Source: Caulobacterales bacterium RIFOXYB1_FULL_67_16
GTDB lineage: Bacteria; Pseudomonadota; Alphaproteobacteria; Caulobacterales; Caulobacteraceae
Length of the DNA: 12,394 nt
Assembly: GCA_001796045.1 (NCBI GenBank)
Contig: MGLN01000061.1
Span: 24,472 to 36,865, forward strand
Direction: 5' to 3'
Shown: positions 1 to 6,295 of the stretch, one piece after another
How the letters are laid out: each line of letters opens with the position of its first letter
Position numbering within the stretch: position 1 is the stretch's first letter
The notes under the pieces: generated by a model
Seen by the model: the letters and a program-made list of their open reading frames with translations, nothing else
Told to the model about the DNA's origin: nothing
Database searches by the model: none
Program-made: the position numbers and the translations under genes

Positions 1-295
1 CGCCGACGCAGACATTGTCCGATCCGCCGCTCGTCGGCACGATGGCGATCGAAAGGGCCGAATCGAGATCCGTACAGCCGCCGCTGGTGTTGATCAGAAA
101 GACGTCGTCCCGAAGCGACCGGACATAGAGGTCAGAGCGGTCGACGCGGAAGTTGCGGACGCTGTCGGTTCGGAAACAGCGGACGGTCGAGGCCTGCTCC
201 CCCGTCGTCGCCGTCGTCGTGGCGGCGGGCGCGCACGCTGTGAGGCACAGAGCGACGGCGGTCGAAGAGACGAAGGCGACGTATCTAGGACGCAT
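1..295 (-). CDS. Small lipoprotein, DUF6491-like (3' end cut by window edge)
   Basis: The first 98 codons of a minus-strand gene are visible; it runs off the left edge. The product starts MRPRYVAFVSSTAVALCLTAC, a lipoprotein signal peptide with lipobox LTAC and Cys21 as the lipidated residue, followed by a Thr/Ala linker. The mature part has a Cys-Phe-Arg start, a V-R-N-F-R-V-D stretch, L-Y-V-R, then a C-T-D-L-D pair and an S-D-N-V-C run. This spacing of cysteines and the 'RVD...LYVR' core resemble the uncharacterised DUF6491 family common in Caulobacterales, judged from memory. The start is supported by a near-perfect Shine-Dalgarno (AGGAGG) about 10 bases upstream. It lies 66 bases after mnmC with no clear terminator between, so co-transcription with mnmC is plausible. 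No function can be assigned. The family call is tentative, but the lipoprotein call is firm. Confidence 0.7.
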   Translation of the reverse strand, partial: MRPRYVAFVSSTAVALCLTACAPAATTTATTGEQASTVRCFRTDSVRNFRVDRSDLYVRSLRDDVFLINTSGGCTDLDSALSIAIVPTSGGSDNVCVG

Positions 296-361
296 GAAAT
301 CCCCTCCTGAAGACGGCGACCAGCATGGCGCCGGCGCACATGAACACAGGCTGAACCGCCT

Positions 362-2146
362 TCAAACGGCCGACGGGCGTTCCGGATCGACCCGGCGCGC
401 CAGATCGGCCGGCAGCGGCGAGGGCAGGCCCATGACGGCGGCGGCGACATGTTCTCCCAGAAGCGGCGCGATGCAGAGGCCCCGCGATCCCAGACCTGTC
501 AGCGCGTAGACGCCGTCCGATCGGCGCCCTGCAATCGGCAGACGGTCCCGCGTCGTGGCGCGGACGGCGACCCGGCGCCGGCGTTCGCCGGCCTCCGCCC
601 GCTCCGCCAGGCGGGGCAACCTGGCGCGCAAGGTCTCCAGGTTTTGCGCGCTCTCTGCGTCGCTGGGCTCCAACGAGACGTCTCCCCGTTGATGGGTCGC
701 GCCGAACAGGACGCCTGACCCGGTCGGCGCCGCATAGCCGCCCCAGGCTGCGGCGGAGGTGGACACGCCTTCGCACCAGTCGGCCTGGCCGCGCACTGGG
801 GTCAGGCTGTCCATGCCCAACAGGTCCGCCGTTCCCCAGCCGGCCGTCACGACCACGGCGTCCGCTTTGGTCAAAATCCGATCATCCCCGTCATACAGGG
901 TCCAGCCTGCGGCTGTGCGCCCGACCCGGCCGACGAAGCCTCTGACGACCTCGGCTCCAGCCAGCCAGTCCGCCAAGGCGGCGGCGGGATGGATCACCCG
1001 GGCGTCGGCCATCAGCAGTCCGCCTTTGACAACCGGCTCCCCCAGCCGCGCCGTCGCCGCTTCGGCGTCGATCACTGTCATTGCGCCGTCGCGCCACAGC
1101 GTCTGGGCGGCGATCTTGTCGAAACGCGCGGGGTCGCGGGCCGTCTGGGGCAGTTGCAGCACGCCCCGGTCCAGTACTGCGCCGGGCGTGGCGTCGTAAA
1201 GATGTCGGGCCCGCTCCAGGGCCTGGGCATAGAGGCCGGCGATCGCCGGATCCCCTGCGTCCAGCCGCGGCGTCGCGAGTCCGGCCGGGAAGCCTGAACC
1301 GCCGGCGCCCTGATGTTCGCCCTCCACGACGACGACCTCGATACCGACCGCCTTCAGCGCGCGCGTCACGGCGGCGCCGGCGATCCCGGCCCCAACCACG
1401 GCGACACGGGCGGGAGAGGACGCCTCCGAGCCCGGCGTCGCCTTCTCGGCCCGCCGTGCCTCCAGACGTTCCCGCTTGCGTCCGTGGCCGGGCTTTTTCT
1501 CGACGAAGAAGCCCCGCTCCGCCAGCCCGCGCCGAACGGCGCCGGCCACGGTGAAGGTGGCCAGTCGGGCGCCCGCCGCCGACCGAGCTGCGATCCCGTC
1601 CAGCACCTCTGCCGACCACATGCCGGGGTTCAGCGCCGGGGAGAAGCCGTCCAGAAACCAGGCGTCGGCCTGTCCGGTCCATTGGTTCAAGGCCCAGGCG
1701 GCGTCGCCGACCGCCAGGTCCAGCACGGCGTGAAAGGCTGGAAGCTCGACCCGATGGAAGCCGGGGGTGCGGTCGGGCCACGACTGGATCAGGGCGGAGG
1801 ACGCCTCCGCCAGCTCCGGCCAGTTGGCCAGGGCGCGGCCCGCCTCGTCGGCGGTCATCGGGAAACCTTCGATCGAAAAGATGTGGAGACGGCCGTTCTC
1901 CGGCCGTGTCCGACGCCACAGATCCAGCAGGGCGACGATGTTCAGACCCGTGCCGAAGCCAAGCTCCGCCACGGTGAAATACGCCCGGTCAGCCCAGGCT
2001 TCGGGCAGGCCGCAGCCCTCCAGGAAAACTGCACGGGTCTCGGCCAGACCGTCGTCGCGCGAGAAATAGACGTCCCCGAACCGGCCCGACCGGGGCGCGT
2101 CCTCATCGGTCCAGGTGAGCAGGGGAGAGGTGTCGTCGCGCGTCAT
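362..2146 (-). CDS. mnmC: Bifunctional tRNA mnm5(s2)U34 biosynthesis protein MnmC
   Basis: A 594-residue two-domain enzyme for the last steps of mnm5U at the tRNA wobble position. The FAD domain (MnmC1) removes the carboxymethyl group from cmnm5U to give nm5U, and the methyltransferase domain (MnmC2) then makes mnm5U with SAM. Order in the sequence: the N-terminal methyltransferase, with the SAM loop ELGFGTGLN (61-69) and the family signature DAWFLDGFSP followed by NPGMW (161-177); a basic linker with GRKRE (222-226); then a DAO-type FAD oxidoreductase with the dinucleotide motif VAVVGAGIAG (248-257), a GFPAGLATPRL stretch and a C-terminal GLGSRGL-x-x-APL block. Length is slightly below the E. 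coli protein but normal for a fused MnmC. There is no good Shine-Dalgarno before the ATG; instead a -10-like element sits 6 bases upstream (see promoter entry). MnmE and MnmG, which make the substrate, are not in the window. Confidence 0.95.
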   Translation of the reverse strand: MTRDDTSPLLTWTDEDAPRSGRFGDVYFSRDDGLAETRAVFLEGCGLPEAWADRAYFTVAELGFGTGLNIVALLDLWRRTRPENGRLHIFSIEGFPMTADEAGRALANWPELAEASSALIQSWPDRTPGFHRVELPAFHAVLDLAVGDAAWALNQWTGQADAWFLDGFSPALNPGMWSAEVLDGIAARSAAGARLATFTVAGAVRRGLAERGFFVEKKPGHGRKRERLEARRAEKATPGSEASSPARVAVVGAGIAGAAVTRALKAVGIEVVVVEGEHQGAGGSGFPAGLATPRLDAGDPAIAGLYAQALERARHLYDATPGAVLDRGVLQLPQTARDPARFDKIAAQTLWRDGAMTVIDAEAATARLGEPVVKGGLLMADARVIHPAAALADWLAGAEVVRGFVGRVGRTAAGWTLYDGDDRILTKADAVVVTAGWGTADLLGMDSLTPVRGQADWCEGVSTSAAAWGGYAAPTGSGVLFGATHQRGDVSLEPSDAESAQNLETLRARLPRLAERAEAGERRRRVAVRATTRDRLPIAGRRSDGVYALTGLGSRGLCIAPLLGEHVAAAVMGLPSPLPADLARRVDPERPSAV

Positions 2147-2152
2147 CGCGCG

Positions 2153-2177
2153 GCTCTAGCACTTCCTGCGCGCTTAA
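2153..2177 (-). promoter_or_regulatory. Putative promoter of mnmC, possibly leaderless
   Basis: On the minus strand GCTAGAGC (2160-2153) matches 7 of 8 positions of the Caulobacter housekeeping -10 consensus GCTANAWC. It is preceded, after a 10-base spacer, by TTAAGCG (2177-2171), a poor match (4 of 7) to the -35 consensus TTGACGS. Only six bases separate the -10 hexamer from the mnmC ATG, which would place the first transcribed base at or next to the A of the start codon. The absence of a Shine-Dalgarno before mnmC agrees with a leaderless message. The consensus is recalled from Caulobacter work. The site is an inference. Confidence 0.4.
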
Positions 2178-2206
2178 GAAAAAGGGCTGCGTCGTTACGG
2201 CGGCCC
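2176..2206 (-). terminator. Intrinsic terminator after the motA-lipoprotein unit
   Basis: On the minus strand a GGGC-c-GC / GC-a-GCCC stem (arms near 2206-2200 and 2190-2184, one mismatch) is followed directly by TTTTTCTT. It begins about 15 bases after the lipoprotein stop codon. GC stem plus U-tract is the standard rho-independent form. It separates motA and the small lipoprotein from mnmC, so mnmC needs its own promoter or read-through. Confidence 0.75.
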
Positions 2207-2220
2207 TCGTTCGAGACGGT

Positions 2221-2562
2221 CTAGTGATGCGTCTCGCCATGGCCCGCCGCGGCCGGCGCGGCGGTATGGGCGGCGGCGGCCGGGGGCGCGGCGGCGTGTC
2301 CGGCGTCCGGGGCGGCATGGTCTCCAGCGTGAGCCGCAGCGTCTTCCGCCGCCGGCGCCTCTTCGGCGGCTGGGGCCGGGGCGTTGGCGGCGGCGGCGGC
2401 CTCGGCGGCGGCCTGGTCGGCGGTCAGGACTTCCTCTGCGGCGGCTCCCGCCGCTTCCACGGCGTCGCTGGGGGCCTCGTGGTGTTCTTCTTCCGCCTTC
2501 TTCGAACAGCCGGCGAGGACCAGCGCAGCCATGGCGGCGACGACGAGAACAGGGATGCGCAT
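2221..2562 (-). CDS. Small Ala-rich, His-rich lipoprotein, function unknown
   Basis: A 113-residue protein with a clear lipoprotein signal: MRIPVLVVAAMAALVLAGC, lipobox LAGC with Cys19 as lipidation site. The mature part is strongly low-complexity: about 48 of 113 residues are Ala, mixed with Glu/Asp and Pro. It begins with a charged KKAEEEHHE patch (21-29) and carries His spaced through the C-terminal third, ending in HH (nine His in all). The middle (about 30-65) is Ala/Glu-rich and could form a helix; the rest is probably disordered. It resembles the many short envelope lipoproteins of Caulobacterales but no named family is recognised. A Shine-Dalgarno (GGAGAA) precedes the ATG. It lies 43 bases downstream of motA without an evident terminator, and a strong terminator follows, so motA and this gene likely form one unit. 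Metal binding by the His tail is possible but only a guess. Confidence 0.8.
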   Translation of the reverse strand: MRIPVLVVAAMAALVLAGCSKKAEEEHHEAPSDAVEAAGAAAEEVLTADQAAAEAAAAANAPAPAAEEAPAAEDAAAHAGDHAAPDAGHAAAPPAAAAHTAAPAAAGHGETHH

Positions 2563-2605
2563 GGGTATTCTCCGGATCCTGGTCTTGGAACTTTACCGCA
2601 GACCG

Positions 2606-3472
2606 TCAGTCGCTGCCGACGTTGTTCAGCACCTCTTCCATCTCGGCAAACGAGGGCTGAGCCGAGGAGGGAATGTCGCCGCGACCGATCTCGACCGAGA
2701 TCTGGGCGGCGTTGCCGTGCAGGTGGGCGATCAGCACGGACTGGATGATCTTATAATAGGCGGCTTCCTCGTTGATAATCGCCGTCAGGCGCGCGGCGAA
2801 CGGCCCCACCAGGCCATAGGCCAGGAACACGCCCATGAAGGTGCCGACCAGGGCGCCCCCGATCATGCCGCCCAGCACGGCGGGCGGCTCGGTGATCGAG
2901 CCCATGGTCTTGATCACGCCCAGCACGGCCGCCACGATCCCCAGGGCGGGCAGGCCGTCGGCCAGGGTCTGCAGCGCGTGGGCGTTTTCGAGATGCTCGT
3001 GGTGGTGCTTCTCGAGTTGCTTCTCCATCGCGTCCTCGACCTGGTGCGGATCCTCCAGGTTCATGGTCATCATCCGCAGGGTGTCGCAGATGAAGTCGAC
3101 GGCGAAATGGTCCTTCAGCACCTTGGGATACTTGGCGAAGATCGTAGATTCCTTGGGCTTTTCGATGTGGCTTTCCAGGGCGACGACACCCTTGGACTTC
3201 ATGGTCTTGGTCAGCTGGAACAGCAGGGAAAGCAGGTCCTTGTAGTCCTGCTTCTTCCACTTCGGGCCGGCGAAGGTCTTGCCCAGGCCCGCCATCGAAC
3301 CCTTGATGACGGTCATCGAGTTGGAGATCAGGAAGGCGGCGATGCCCGCGCCGCCGATGGCCATCAGCTCGTGCGGTGCGGCGTGGATGATCACATCGAA
3401 CTTGCCGCCGGAAATGGCGTAACTGCCGAAGACGAGGCCGAACAGCAGAACAATGCCGATGATCTGAAACAT
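2606..3472 (-). CDS. motA: Flagellar motor stator protein MotA
   Basis: A 288-residue inner-membrane subunit of the proton-driven flagellar stator; five MotA around two MotB conduct H+ and push on FliG. Four membrane segments are visible (about 2-20, 34-53, 171-190, 200-222) with a large cytoplasmic loop between the second and third. The loop contains KSKGVVALESHIE (92-104): Glu100 matches the conserved FliG-contacting Glu (E. coli E98), while the partner Arg (E. coli R90) seems to be replaced by Lys92. The two channel prolines are present in GLPALGIVAAVLG (Pro175) and GLVGPF (Pro224). A His-rich KHHHEH stretch is at 155-160. Length is typical for MotA. The ATG follows AGGATC as a modest ribosome site. 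motB is not next to it; as I recall, Caulobacter also keeps motA and motB apart. The next gene downstream is the small lipoprotein. Confidence 0.97.
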   Translation of the reverse strand: MFQIIGIVLLFGLVFGSYAISGGKFDVIIHAAPHELMAIGGAGIAAFLISNSMTVIKGSMAGLGKTFAGPKWKKQDYKDLLSLLFQLTKTMKSKGVVALESHIEKPKESTIFAKYPKVLKDHFAVDFICDTLRMMTMNLEDPHQVEDAMEKQLEKHHHEHLENAHALQTLADGLPALGIVAAVLGVIKTMGSITEPPAVLGGMIGGALVGTFMGVFLAYGLVGPFAARLTAIINEEAAYYKIIQSVLIAHLHGNAAQISVEIGRGDIPSSAQPSFAEMEEVLNNVGSD

Positions 3473-3525
3473 GGGGGCGCGGGATCCTGACGCGAGAGGC
3501 GTCCACAGATGACCGTTATTGATTA

Positions 3526-3550
3526 AGACGGCGTTTCCCGAACGCCGTCT
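3526..3550 (-). terminator. Perfect 10-bp hairpin ending the acyl-CoA synthetase gene
   Basis: AGACGGCGTT (3526-3535) pairs perfectly with AACGCCGTCT (3541-3550) across a 5-base loop. It starts 11 bases after the stop codon of the acyl-CoA synthetase. On the minus strand it is followed by TAATCAATAA, an A/T-rich but not U-pure tail, so it is a moderate intrinsic terminator. The motA start is only 53 bases further on, so any private motA promoter must lie in or beside this hairpin. Confidence 0.7.
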
Positions 3551-3560
3551 CCCCCTTGCG

Positions 3561-5360
3561 TCAGAGGCGGCCTTCGCCGTTCAGAATGGCTTCGCGCGCC
3601 GCCGAGGTCAGCTTCTGATAGCCGGCCTTGCCGCCCCGAACATACAGGGCCGAACCGGTCTTCTCCGGGTCGAAGCCGTCCGCGACCAGGTCCGCCTTGC
3701 GGTATTTGAACGTCCCGGTCGTTTCTGCCGCTTCAATCAGCCGCACGAAGACGGGCTGGGCATAGGCGGGCAAACGCTCCTCGACATGGGCGGCGAAGGC
3801 CTTGGGGTCGAACTTGGCGTCGGTCACCAGGGCCGCCATGCCCGCCTTGCCTTCCTGACCGGGCACCGGCACGCCGTAGACGATGGCTTCCGACACGCCC
3901 GGCGCCTCGACCAAGGCCTGTTCGACCTCGGAGGTGGAGACGTTCTCGCCCTTCCAGCGGAAGGTGTCGCCCAGGCGGTCGACGAAGTAGAAATAGCCCT
4001 CGGCGTCTTGCTTCATCAGGTCGCCGGTGCGGAACCAGCGGTCGCCCTTCTTGAAGACGTCGGTCAGGATTTTCTTCTGCGAGGCGGCCTTGTCGGCATA
4101 GCCCGAGAAATCGTGGCGGATGTCGTTGCCGATCTCGCCGATCGCCTCGCCGATCTCGCCGACCTTGGCCAGTCGGCACAGGCCGTCCGGGCCGCGGATC
4201 GGCTGTTCGCTGTCCACGTCGAACTGGACCAGCCGGATATTGATCTGCTTCTTTAGATAACTGGGCACGCGGCCGATGGCGCCCTGTTTGCCGTCGAAGT
4301 TGAACAGGGAGACGTTGCCCTCGGTCGAGCCGTAGAATTCCAGCACGTCGGGAATGGCGAAGCGGCTCTGGAACTCGGGCCAGACGTCGGCGCGTAGCCC
4401 GTTGCCGAAGGCGAGCCGCAGCTTGTGCTTCTGCTCATAGGCCTGGGGCGGACAGTTCACCAGATAGCGGCACAGCTCGCCGATATAGACGAACATGGTC
4501 GCCCCGGACGCCACCACGTCAGGCCAGAAGCTGGAGGCGGAGAACCGCTTGCGGATGATCAGGCGGGCGCCGTTCAGCAGCGCCGCCCCGACGCCCACTA
4601 GGCCGCCGGTCGAGTGATACAGCGGCAGGACGTTGAAGACCCGGTCCTTCGGCGTCGAGCGCGTGGCCCCTGCGAAGGCGCGCATATAGGTGCGGGCGCG
4701 CGAATGGGGGATCCGCGCCGCCTTGGGCAGGCCGGTGGTGCCCGAGGTGTAGATGTACAGGGCGGTGTCGCGGTTGGTCAGCCCTTCCCGGACCGAACGG
4801 GCTGGACGCACGGATGAGGCGCCGCGCACCGGCTTGTCCAGGCCGCGCCGGTCGCTGGTCTCGTCGTCGTCGCTCAGACCCAGAACCCACAGCATCAGGC
4901 TGTGCTCCACCAGAGGGCGCGCCGCCTCGACCTGCCGCCAGCAGTCCTCGTCCGCCACCACCTGGAAGGCGTTGGAGATGGTCAGACAGTGGGCCAGACC
5001 CTGACCCGTCAGATTGGTGTTGATCAGGGCCGTGGCGACGCCGACTTTCGAAAATCCGATCCAGGCCGCCAGATATTCGACCCGGTTGGTCATCATCAGG
5101 GCGATGGTGTCGCCGCGGTTCAGACCCCGACCCTTGGCCCAGTGGCCATAGCGGTTCGCCATGGCGTCCAGGTCGCGATAGGTCAGGCTGCGGCGTTCGT
5201 CCTCCAGCGCGACATTGTCGGGAAACTTGTCGACGGCTTCCTCGATGTCGTCGCAAAGCAGGACGTCGCTATCCAGCTCGATCGGCTTGATACGCTTGAG
5301 CAGGCGGAAAAGGCCGCGTGCGAACCGCACGTCCCTCCCGATATTCGCTACCAAACCCAT
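3561..5360 (-). CDS. Long-chain acyl-CoA synthetase, FATP/very-long-chain type
   Basis: A 599-residue ANL-superfamily AMP-forming enzyme that activates a fatty acid with ATP and CoA to acyl-CoA. Motifs in order: the ATP/AMP-binding P-loop YIYTSGTTGLPKAA (202-215); LPLYHSTGG (245-253); the adenine/acyl motif EFYGSTEGN (341-349), the FATP-type form; RTGD (444-447) with the ribose-binding Asp; DRLGDTFRWKGENVSTSEVE (461-480) at the hinge to the C-terminal lid; and GTFKYRK (549-555), which carries the candidate catalytic Lys. 'EFYGSTEGN' and 'DRLGDTFRWKGENVST' place it with the FATP/very-long-chain acyl-CoA synthetases rather than with E. coli FadD. The exact chain length cannot be read from sequence. 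A CGGAG site lies about 11 bases before the ATG. It stands alone between a divergent intergenic region and its own terminator. A 7-residue tandem (GEIGEAI-GEIGNDI, 401-414) is encoded by a near-exact DNA repeat. Confidence 0.93.
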   Translation of the reverse strand: MGLVANIGRDVRFARGLFRLLKRIKPIELDSDVLLCDDIEEAVDKFPDNVALEDERRSLTYRDLDAMANRYGHWAKGRGLNRGDTIALMMTNRVEYLAAWIGFSKVGVATALINTNLTGQGLAHCLTISNAFQVVADEDCWRQVEAARPLVEHSLMLWVLGLSDDDETSDRRGLDKPVRGASSVRPARSVREGLTNRDTALYIYTSGTTGLPKAARIPHSRARTYMRAFAGATRSTPKDRVFNVLPLYHSTGGLVGVGAALLNGARLIIRKRFSASSFWPDVVASGATMFVYIGELCRYLVNCPPQAYEQKHKLRLAFGNGLRADVWPEFQSRFAIPDVLEFYGSTEGNVSLFNFDGKQGAIGRVPSYLKKQINIRLVQFDVDSEQPIRGPDGLCRLAKVGEIGEAIGEIGNDIRHDFSGYADKAASQKKILTDVFKKGDRWFRTGDLMKQDAEGYFYFVDRLGDTFRWKGENVSTSEVEQALVEAPGVSEAIVYGVPVPGQEGKAGMAALVTDAKFDPKAFAAHVEERLPAYAQPVFVRLIEAAETTGTFKYRKADLVADGFDPEKTGSALYVRGGKAGYQKLTSAAREAILNGEGRL

Positions 5361-5682
5361 GCTCGCCGTTACTCCGGTCTATGCGTGTTCCACCCGCCCT
5401 CGTGATGAACGAAGGCGGCCTGTCCGGTCAACCGCGCGGCGAACAAACGCCTTCGAAACTGTCGCGATCATCGGAAGGTCGTGTCTCATTTGTTCCGGTG
5501 ACGTTAGGGAAATCCAGAGGTGCGACGCCGATTTTCGGTCGCGATCGCCTGAAGCCGGCCTGAAATGGTTCAGGTTCGGCCTCAACTGAGGCGGCATCTG
5601 TACTTCTTCAAGGTCTTTGGGCGTGAGGGGGAACGGCTTCAAATAACGACGTGTTGTTGTCTCGATCTCAGGAGGACACATC
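5361..5682. other. Divergent intergenic region with nested inverted repeats
   Basis: These 322 bases separate the minus-strand acyl-CoA synthetase from the plus-strand membrane-protein gene, so both promoters should be here. I see no convincing gene: the open frames that cross it lack family likeness and are not compact. It contains an extended hairpin at 5554-5580 and a short palindrome at 5579-5592, an octamer palindrome GCGATCGC (5541-5548), and a strong Shine-Dalgarno (AGGAGG) before the ATG at 5683. No convincing -35/-10 pair could be picked by eye for either direction. Confidence 0.6.
5554..5592. repeat. Extended inverted repeat plus adjacent palindrome
   Basis: GCCG (5554-5557) and CCTGAA (5559-5564) pair with TTCAGG (5569-5574) and CGGC (5577-5580) around the loop ATGG, giving about ten pairs broken only by a small G/TT bulge. 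Immediately next, GCCTCA-AC-TGAGGC (5579-5592) is a second 6-bp inverted repeat. Neither strand has a T-run after the hairpin, so it is not an intrinsic terminator. It could be an operator or a folded 5' leader of the gene at 5683. Confidence 0.6.
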
Positions 5683-6252
5683 ATGTCGATGACTTATGCA
5701 AACCCCTCGAACCGTAGCGCTGCGGAAGCCCCTGCCGGATCGGGCGTCTTCGTGCCGCGCTACGCTCAGACCCGGAAGAGCCGCAAGCCGGTGAAGACCT
5801 GGATGATTCTGGCGCCCATCGGCGCTCTGGCGGTGGCCGGCACGGCTGCGGCCATAATGATGGGCGGCGAAAACACCCAGGCGCCGGCGGGCCCGGCGCC
5901 GACGGCCCTGACCGAATCGACGCAGATGCAGACCGCCCCGGCCGCCCTTCGGTCTGCTGACACCCAGCCGGTGGCGACGCCCTTGGCGCTAGAGGCCCCC
6001 GCGCCGCAGCCGATTCAGGCTCAACCGGCGGCGGCGCGTCGCGCCGAGCCCGCCCCTCGACGGGTCGCGCCGGCCCGCGAGGCGGAGGCTGCGCCCGCAC
6101 CCTCGGCCGCCGCGATGGAAAGCTCCGGCCCGCAGCCCTACAGCGCGGATGCGACGACCGGTTTGAACACCGCGCCCGCCCCGTCTGCCCAGGCTCCCAT
6201 CTCTGTCAGGGTTCCGCCGACCCCGACCGTCACGGTCCAGCCCGCAGGCTGA
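5683..6252 (+). CDS. Membrane-anchored Pro/Ala-rich protein, function unknown
   Basis: A 189-residue protein of no recognised family. The N-terminus (1-39) is polar and basic, with RKSRKPVK just before a single hydrophobic segment at about 40-60 (WMILAPIGALAVAGTAAAIMM). The remaining 130 residues are Pro/Ala/Thr/Gln-rich and look disordered, with an Arg-containing stretch near 119-133 and a C-terminal PTPTVTVQP. The positive-inside rule puts the N-terminus in the cytoplasm and the Pro/Ala-rich part in the periplasm. Such architecture recalls a tether or spacer in the cell envelope, but no partner domain is visible, so this is only a shape analogy. The ATG at 5683 is favoured by AGGAGG 8 bases before it; a second Met two codons later is less well spaced. 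It is alone on its strand, ending at a strong terminator. Confidence 0.75.
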   Translation: MSMTYANPSNRSAAEAPAGSGVFVPRYAQTRKSRKPVKTWMILAPIGALAVAGTAAAIMMGGENTQAPAGPAPTALTESTQMQTAPAALRSADTQPVATPLALEAPAPQPIQAQPAAARRAEPAPRRVAPAREAEAAPAPSAAAMESSGPQPYSADATTGLNTAPAPSAQAPISVRVPPTPTVTVQPAG

Positions 6253-6263
6253 TTCAGATTTGG

Positions 6264-6292
6264 AAAGACCCCGGCTCTGGCCGGGGTCTTTT
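6264..6292. terminator. Bidirectional intrinsic terminator between convergent genes
   Basis: AAAGACCCCGGC (6264-6275) and GCCGGGGTCTTT (6280-6291) form a perfect 12-bp stem with the 4-base loop TCTG. The right arm ends in TTTT on the plus strand and the left arm gives TTT on the minus strand. It lies 11 bases after the stop of the plus-strand gene and 3 bases beyond the stop of the minus-strand lipocalin gene, so it can serve both. Confidence 0.9.
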
Positions 6293-6295
6293 CGT

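Noticed and set aside
285..341. An 18-codon frame (starts MCAGAMLVAVF) overlapping the start of the first lipoprotein gene.
   Set aside because: No ribosome site of its own is evident and it is short enough to occur by chance; a coupling role cannot be excluded but is not supported.
1313..2224. A 303-codon open frame antisense to mnmC.
   Set aside because: MnmC motifs occupy the other strand throughout; no ribosome site or family likeness.
2384..3490. A 368-codon open frame antisense to motA and the lipoprotein gene.
   Set aside because: The opposite strand encodes an intact MotA with all four membrane segments; this frame is Asp/Gly/His/Gln-rich with no domain.
5630..5656. GGAAC at 5630 followed by CGTGTT-like bases, resembling an EcfG (general stress) promoter before the gene at 5683.
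   Set aside because: The expected CGTT does not occur at a 16-17 base spacing; only the -35 half matches.
5379..5684. A 101-codon minus-strand frame filling the intergenic region before the acyl-CoA synthetase.
   Set aside because: It begins within the ribosome site and start of the opposite gene, overlaps the hairpins, and has a mixed, non-family composition. The low bias suggests non-coding DNA.
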